From contig DASWIV010000355.1 in the NCBI GenBank assembly GCA_036397475.1, positions 1 through 9,739 on the forward strand: a stretch of 9,739 bases of DNA, written 5' to 3'. The translations under genes were made by a program, and so were the position numbers. This document shows, in pieces, positions 5,620 through 9,739 of the stretch. The stretch comes from DASWIV01 sp036397475 (GTDB taxonomy: Bacteria; JAJVIF01; JAPKYR01). Below the pieces are notes generated by a model that was given only the letters and a program-made list of their open reading frames with translations, was not told the origin of the DNA and did no database searches. Every line of letters starts with the position of its first letter. Within the stretch, counting starts at the first letter, position 1.

Positions 5620-7308
5620 CTAAATCTCGTAAACATTAGTAAGGATATATGGCTCCCGCCTCAGGTGTTTCCACAAAAGGCGCCCTATCTTTTCCTTTGC
5701 CTTTTCCCTGATCTTGGGGTACTCGACAAAGTCCTTTTCATCTACAGCCTGAAGAGCGTCGTTGATGCTTGTCTGGGCTTTCTCTAACAATTCAGGATGG
5801 TGGGAAAAATAAAGGACTCCCTTGGCCTCGATCTCGACACGCATGACTTTTTTTGTCTTCTCGTTAACAAAAACAGTCAGTACCACGATTCCACCTGTCG
5901 CGAGCTGGCGCCTTAATTCCAGCATTTTGCCATCGACATCGCCCACTCCCAATCCGTCGACCATGGTAACTCCGGATTCCACATGTCCGTCGAGAGAAAT
6001 ATTATTTTTCGATATCTTTACGCGATCGCCAATTTTCGGAAGCACTACATTCTCATCCGGATGTCCCATCTTGTGCATGAGGACAGCGAATTCCTTGACG
6101 TGGCGGATCTCACCGTGGAATGGAATAATATATTTCGGCCTGACAAGGTTATAGAGAATTTTTATTTCCTCGCGGCTTCCATGGCCCGATACATGAACTC
6201 CACGTTCCCTGCCATGAAATACTTCCGCTCCGAGCGTGGTCAGCCGGTTGATGGTCCTGAAAATGTACGCTTCGTTACCGGGTATGGGGCTTGCGGACAA
6301 AACGATGCTGTCGCCGTCCTTTATTTTCACAGGATGCGTTCCTTCGCTCATCAGTGAAAGCGCGCTCATGGGTTCGCCCTGCGTCCCGGTCGCGAGGATC
6401 ATAACCGAATCGTCGTCATATTTGTCGATTTCTTCCCATGGAATAATGAGATCTTTTGGCGCCGACGCATAGCCCATCTCAATGGCAAGTTCGAGGTCCG
6501 CGATCATCCTGCGTCCGGTTGGCGCGACCTTGCGTCCCATATCGGCCGCGACATCAAGCGCTTGCTGGACACGATGGATATTGCTCGCGAATGTCGCTAC
6601 AAATAACCGTCCTTTAATTGTCGAAAATAAATCGTGGAACGCAACCCCAACCCGCCTTTCACTCCCTGTATGTCCCGGGTTGAAGACGTTGGTTATATCG
6701 GTGATGTACGCAAGAACTCCCTCGTCGCCATATCGCGCGAACGAGCCAAGCTCCATTTTCCTGTTGTCGACCGGGGTCTGGTCGAATTTGAAATCACCGG
6801 AATGGACAATAATTCCTTCGGGTGTGCGGATTGCAAGCCCGCAGGAATCCGGTATCGAATGGCATACCGGGATGAATTCGACCTCGAAATGTTTGCCTAT
6901 CTGATAGACCGCGTTATCCTCGACACGCCTCAGGTCCGCATCGAGTGCAAGCTGTTTTTCCTTCAGTTTTAATTCCAGGAATCCAAGCGATAATCCTGTG
7001 CCATAGACCGGGACATCGATGTCTTTTATTAAAAAAGGCAGCGCTCCGATATGATCCTCATGGCCGTGGGTAAGAACGATCCCGGCTATCCTGTCGCGAT
7101 TTTCCAGCAGATAATCGAATTTGGGAATGACAGCGTCGACACCGGGCATGTCGAGGGAAGGAAAACTCATGCCGCCGTCGATCAAGAGGATTTCATCGTT
7201 GTACTCGACAAGCGACATATTCTTGCCGATCTCATGGACACCCCCAAGCGCGATGAACGACAGTCCGCCCGATTTTCGTCTGCCCTTACCCTTGGACGAT
7301 CTACTCAT
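5620..7308 (-). CDS. rnj: Ribonuclease J (metallo-beta-lactamase / beta-CASP fold)
   Basis: RNase J cuts RNA endonucleolytically and degrades it 5' to 3', acting in mRNA decay and rRNA maturation in the cytoplasm. The 562 residues match the usual length (~550-560). After a basic tail (residues 1-12) come LGGVHEIGKN (21-30), the motif I Asp44, the zinc-binding HGHEDH (81-86), HSIPDS with His150, and SGDFKFD with Asp172. The beta-CASP part contains GTQGEPMSAL and HVSGHGSREEI, then RPKYIIPFHGEIRH, which supplies the last metal-site His. A C-terminal domain of ~110 residues completes the family layout. The segment TDITN (203-207) replaces the SDSTN I expect in this family. ATG 7308 has GAGG at 7315-7318, six bases away. 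It is divergent from the M48 protease gene and is followed by malic enzyme; no terminator is seen after the stop. RNase J1 and J2 cannot be told apart with one copy. Confidence 0.96.
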   Translation of the reverse strand: MSRSSKGKGRRKSGGLSFIALGGVHEIGKNMSLVEYNDEILLIDGGMSFPSLDMPGVDAVIPKFDYLLENRDRIAGIVLTHGHEDHIGALPFLIKDIDVPVYGTGLSLGFLELKLKEKQLALDADLRRVEDNAVYQIGKHFEVEFIPVCHSIPDSCGLAIRTPEGIIVHSGDFKFDQTPVDNRKMELGSFARYGDEGVLAYITDITNVFNPGHTGSERRVGVAFHDLFSTIKGRLFVATFASNIHRVQQALDVAADMGRKVAPTGRRMIADLELAIEMGYASAPKDLIIPWEEIDKYDDDSVMILATGTQGEPMSALSLMSEGTHPVKIKDGDSIVLSASPIPGNEAYIFRTINRLTTLGAEVFHGRERGVHVSGHGSREEIKILYNLVRPKYIIPFHGEIRHVKEFAVLMHKMGHPDENVVLPKIGDRVKISKNNISLDGHVESGVTMVDGLGVGDVDGKMLELRRQLATGGIVVLTVFVNEKTKKVMRVEIEAKGVLYFSHHPELLEKAQTSINDALQAVDEKDFVEYPKIREKAKEKIGRLLWKHLRREPYILTNVYEI

Positions 7309-7360
7309 TGGAAACCTCGTGTGGAGAAATACGGTTCATAAGTTGAGGCACAGGATGAAC

Positions 7361-7389
7361 ATTCTACTTGCGGAGGGCGTCTGTCACAA
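7361..7389 (-). promoter_or_regulatory. Likely promoter of the RNase J gene
   Basis: On the minus strand TTGTGA (7384-7389) and TAGAAT (7361-7366) are separated by exactly 17 bases. Transcription would start near 7354, giving a leader of ~45 bases. This is one of the best sigma70-like matches in the window. Confidence 0.5.
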
Positions 7390-7425
7390 GTGTTGGGCAA
7401 AGACCTGAAGGTGATATTGGCTCAT

Positions 7426-7453
7426 TTGACAAAGATCACGCTATCAGTATGAA
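7426..7453 (+). promoter_or_regulatory. Likely promoter of the M48 protease gene
   Basis: A perfect -35 box TTGACA (7426-7431) is followed after 16 bases by TATGAA (7448-7453). Transcription from about 7460 gives a leader of ~70 bases before ATG 7531. It is back-to-back with the RNase J promoter, 36 bases away. Confidence 0.5.
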
Positions 7454-7479
7454 TTATTGAAGGATACCGACATAAGCAT

Positions 7480-7493
7480 CGGGTTTTCACCCG
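7480..7493 (+). promoter_or_regulatory. Small hairpin in the M48 protease leader
   Basis: CGGGT (7480-7484) pairs with ACCCG (7489-7493) around a TTTC loop. No T run follows, so it is not a terminator. It lies between the promoter and the start codon and could affect translation or mRNA stability; chance occurrence is quite possible. Confidence 0.3.
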
Positions 7494-7530
7494 GGCCTGT
7501 GAGCCGAAAGGTGTGGTAATATTATTTGTC

Positions 7531-8808
7531 ATGCGATATTTGATTTCATTAAGTCTGTTCATGCTGATTTTGAATCTCTCAGCCGCTGCATACGCACAGG
7601 ACGACGATTCAGATGAATCAGTTCCAGGATACATAGCCGATATCGAGCAGCAGTTTGGTCTGGTTACCGATCCGCAGGTACTTGAGCGTATGGAACGAAT
7701 TCGTGCCTCGCTGGTCGACGTAATAGTCCGGGCAGATTTCGATAAAAGAGAAATTGTGGTGAAGGTCCTCGACGACCCTACGATTAACGCCTTCGCTCTT
7801 CCGAACGGCTATGTATACTTCTTTAAGGGATTGGTCGCTGAGTGCGAGACTGATGATATGCTCGCTGGTGTAATGGCGCATGAATTTACGCACGTCATCC
7901 ACAGGCATCATTCACGTATGGGCGACAGGCAGATAACCGGGCTTCTGATCGGATTGGGTGCGATGATCGCAAGCGGCGATGGGGAAGCGGCGGTTCTCGG
8001 GCAGATGCTGGCGTCGAGCATGGTTGAAACCTATGGCAGGTCCGCTGAAGAGGATGCAGACAAAACAGGCGTTTTAAACATGATAAAAGCCGGTTACGAT
8101 CCGCTGGGATACATTGAACTTCTGCAGGTGCTTGAACAGGCATCCATTCATAATCCGGAACCAGCAGGAAATTATTTCACCGTGCACCCCTGGCCGGAAC
8201 AGAGAATGAACGCTATCCGCCTGACACTTGAATCGATGGGCTATGAAGTTCCGGACAGAATTTACCGGGTGCATCTCCCGCTGAGATTCTATACGCCGTT
8301 GAATGAGACCGAACTGTCAAGGCTTAATGAATGGCGCGATGCTATCGCTTCGAGAGCTGAAAATGCGGACGACGAATCCGGAGACTCTGGCGTTGAAGAG
8401 GATGCCACTGACGAGATCCCGTTGATCCTTTATAACGAATATTTGAAGAGGGAAGAATTATTCACGGATATGGACGCACCCCCGGATATCGAAAATTATG
8501 GGATAATTCTGCTGGGATCCGATCCGATATTTTACATCGCCGCCGATTCGCAGGCATTACTGGTTTCCCGTGCTGAAAATATAATTTTCCGGCTGGGCGA
8601 TCTGGCATTTGAAGGATTGAGGGAGCACGAGGTTTCGTCGAGAACTTCCGACGGTGTTCCGTACATGATCGCTCGGCGGCGGATAATAACCGAGACAACT
8701 GAACTCGATGCCGAACTATTAGGGAAAACGCTCGCGGAAGTTAACGCCGACAGAGTGGAGACACTGAAGAACGCACTGTTTTTCTATTTCGTGAATTCGC
8801 GGATTTAG
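7531..8808 (+). CDS. Secreted M48-family zinc metalloprotease with unassigned C-terminal region
   Basis: The protein is an envelope metalloprotease like the BepA/YggG group, which handles misfolded or misassembled envelope proteins in other bacteria. I chose ATG 7531 (425 residues) over in-frame GTG 7513 because it gives a classic signal peptide (MRYLISL, hydrophobic core, cleavage after AYA at 20-22); neither start has a well-spaced ribosome-binding site (AAAGG at 7507-7511). Motifs are NAFALPNGYVYFF (86-98), the zinc site HEFTH (117-121) and the third ligand in RSAEEDAD (Glu173, then Asp177). The protease domain ends near residue 237. After it come ~190 residues with a very acidic linker (~279-296) and a mixed alpha/beta region I do not recognise; the TPR repeats of BepA are not evident. 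It is divergent from RNase J and convergent with the enoyl-CoA hydratase gene, 14 bases apart. Confidence 0.92.
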   Translation: MRYLISLSLFMLILNLSAAAYAQDDDSDESVPGYIADIEQQFGLVTDPQVLERMERIRASLVDVIVRADFDKREIVVKVLDDPTINAFALPNGYVYFFKGLVAECETDDMLAGVMAHEFTHVIHRHHSRMGDRQITGLLIGLGAMIASGDGEAAVLGQMLASSMVETYGRSAEEDADKTGVLNMIKAGYDPLGYIELLQVLEQASIHNPEPAGNYFTVHPWPEQRMNAIRLTLESMGYEVPDRIYRVHLPLRFYTPLNETELSRLNEWRDAIASRAENADDESGDSGVEEDATDEIPLILYNEYLKREELFTDMDAPPDIENYGIILLGSDPIFYIAADSQALLVSRAENIIFRLGDLAFEGLREHEVSSRTSDGVPYMIARRRIITETTELDAELLGKTLAEVNADRVETLKNALFFYFVNSRI

Positions 8809-8830
8809 AGGGGTAGAGGCGATCAATCCG
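8800..8830. terminator. Weak inverted repeat between convergent genes
   Basis: CGGATT (8800-8805) and AATCCG (8825-8830) form a 6-bp stem with a 19-base loop spanning both stop codons. It could be a poor bidirectional terminator. There is no clear T run on either strand, so confidence is low. Confidence 0.2.
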
Positions 8831-9641
8831 TTTCCTTATCGAAACTCAGGGGGAATTCGGGTTTTTCGCGGTTGGCGAAGGCTTCTATGCCAAGTTTCCT
8901 GTGAGCGGACGCCCACGCGAATGCGAACAACTCAGATTCAAACTCGCTCCCATATTTTAATCCAAGTTCAGAAGCCATTCTGAGAGCTATTTTAGCGGTA
9001 GCGATTGACACACGCGACCGTGTGGTAAATTTTTCGCTCCATTTTTTGGCCGCCTCGACAACATCCTCGCCCTTGGGTATAAGCTCCTGGACCAGCCCCA
9101 TATCGTAGGCATCACTCGCTTTTATCAGAGACCCCATCATGATCATTTCGAGGGCTTTTGTATATCCTATGTGCTTCAGCAGCCGCTGTGTTCCGCCCCA
9201 TCCGGGGAGGATTCCAAGGTTCGTTTCGGGCAGCCCGAATCCGGCGCGTTCAGATGCGACCCTGAAATCGCATGCGAGTGCGAGTTCCATTCCGCCTCCT
9301 AGAGCGGTGCCATTTACTGCAGCGACGGTTGGGATGTCCAGATCCTCGATTCGCCTGAACATTTCCTTGCCGATCTTGGAGAACAGCCGCGCTTCCATCG
9401 CGTCCATCTCGCTGACTGTTTTGTGGTTGACGTCAACCCCGGTAGAAAACACCCGGTCATTGCCAGTGACGATAAGCACCCGGATTTTCGTGTCATGCTC
9501 GACTTCACGGAGCACACCGTCGAGCTGGTCCATCATGTCTGGGATGAAATTATTGAACTTGCTGCCGACGCGCGCGATACGTATGACTGCGTAGGGGTAA
9601 TCTTTCGTCAGGATGATGTCCTTATTATCTGCCAGCGTCAT
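8823..9641 (-). CDS. Enoyl-CoA hydratase/isomerase family protein (crotonase fold)
   Basis: Crotonase-fold enzymes act on acyl-CoA thioesters; the likely reaction is addition of water to 2-enoyl-CoA in beta-oxidation or a related pathway. The 272 residues have the usual length. Numbering from the TTG at 9644 used in some frames (subtract 1 for this start): FSTGVDV (66-72) and ALGGGMELALACDF (114-127) form the oxyanion hole, and both glutamates of true hydratases are present, Glu120 in GGMELA and Glu140 in GLPETNLG, followed by GWGGTQRL. This favours a hydratase over isomerase or hydrolase branches, but the substrate is open. ATG 9641 is preferred over the adjacent TTG 9644 because GAGG of the AGAGGGAG site is then 6 bases away rather than 3. 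No other beta-oxidation gene is visible, so its pathway is not shown by context. Confidence 0.93.
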   Translation of the reverse strand: MTLADNKDIILTKDYPYAVIRIARVGSKFNNFIPDMMDQLDGVLREVEHDTKIRVLIVTGNDRVFSTGVDVNHKTVSEMDAMEARLFSKIGKEMFRRIEDLDIPTVAAVNGTALGGGMELALACDFRVASERAGFGLPETNLGILPGWGGTQRLLKHIGYTKALEMIMMGSLIKASDAYDMGLVQELIPKGEDVVEAAKKWSEKFTTRSRVSIATAKIALRMASELGLKYGSEFESELFAFAWASAHRKLGIEAFANREKPEFPLSFDKETD

Positions 9642-9665
9642 CAACTCCCTCTGGGATAGGGGGAT

Positions 9666-9694
9666 ATGGTAGATTAAAAGGTGTGGTTGTTCAA
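9666..9694 (-). promoter_or_regulatory. Possible promoter of the enoyl-CoA hydratase gene
   Basis: On the minus strand TTGAAC (9689-9694) and TACCAT (9666-9671) are 17 bases apart. The start would be near 9659, giving a leader of about 18 bases that still includes the ribosome-binding site. The -10 box is a moderate match. Confidence 0.35.
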
Positions 9695-9739
9695 GTGGAG
9701 ATTGATCAAGGATGTAATTAGATCGAAAATGTCAGAATG

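Noticed and set aside
7513..7530. GTG 7513 as the start of the M48 protease
   Set aside because: AAAGG would be only one base before it, and six extra hydrophobic residues would put Arg inside the signal peptide core. ATG 7531 gives a normal signal peptide.
9696..9712. TTGATCAA near the right edge as an FNR-type site
   Set aside because: The two half-sites are fused without the 4-base spacer of TTGAT-N4-ATCAA, and an 8-base palindrome is common by chance.

Overview
The window is bacterial and gene-dense, at roughly balanced GC. It reads as a stretch of an uncultivated diderm bacterium: three products carry lipoprotein signal peptides, a zinc protease has a cleavable signal peptide, and the core genes (RNase J, malic enzyme, enoyl-CoA hydratase) are recognisable but do not point to one well-known genus. 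The phylum cannot be fixed from the sequence alone; the lipoprotein family at the left end and the mixture of genes make a little-studied lineage plausible (inference).

Left part (1-3911), accessory in character. A minus-strand lipoprotein gene with a GTG start runs off the left edge. Next is a small two-helix membrane protein (minus) that resembles the C-terminal two thirds of the DUF4337 family. A divergent plus-strand unit follows: a small lipoprotein gene broken by a one-base frameshift in a G5 tract, coupled by an ATGA overlap to an intact 413-residue lipoprotein, and closed by a strong rho-independent terminator. The 413-residue protein and the left-edge protein are diverged paralogues of one secreted beta-rich lipoprotein family; the left-edge copy has an added pre-peptidase-C-like domain.

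Middle and right (4151-9739), housekeeping in character. On the minus strand lie an NAD(P) malic enzyme and, upstream of it, ribonuclease J; each has a plausible sigma70-type promoter with a TTGTGA -35 box. Divergent from RNase J is a plus-strand secreted M48 zinc protease with a C-terminal part I cannot assign. It converges on a minus-strand enoyl-CoA hydratase/isomerase only 14 bases away. These genes serve carbon flow (malate to pyruvate), mRNA turnover, envelope proteolysis and acyl-CoA metabolism; nothing suggests they form one pathway.

No tRNA, rRNA, CRISPR array, transposase or phage gene was seen. I found no clear new defence or mobile system. The best leads are the paralogous lipoprotein pair, the frameshifted lipoprotein coupled to one of them, and a 296-base gap (3855-4150) with three nested inverted repeats.
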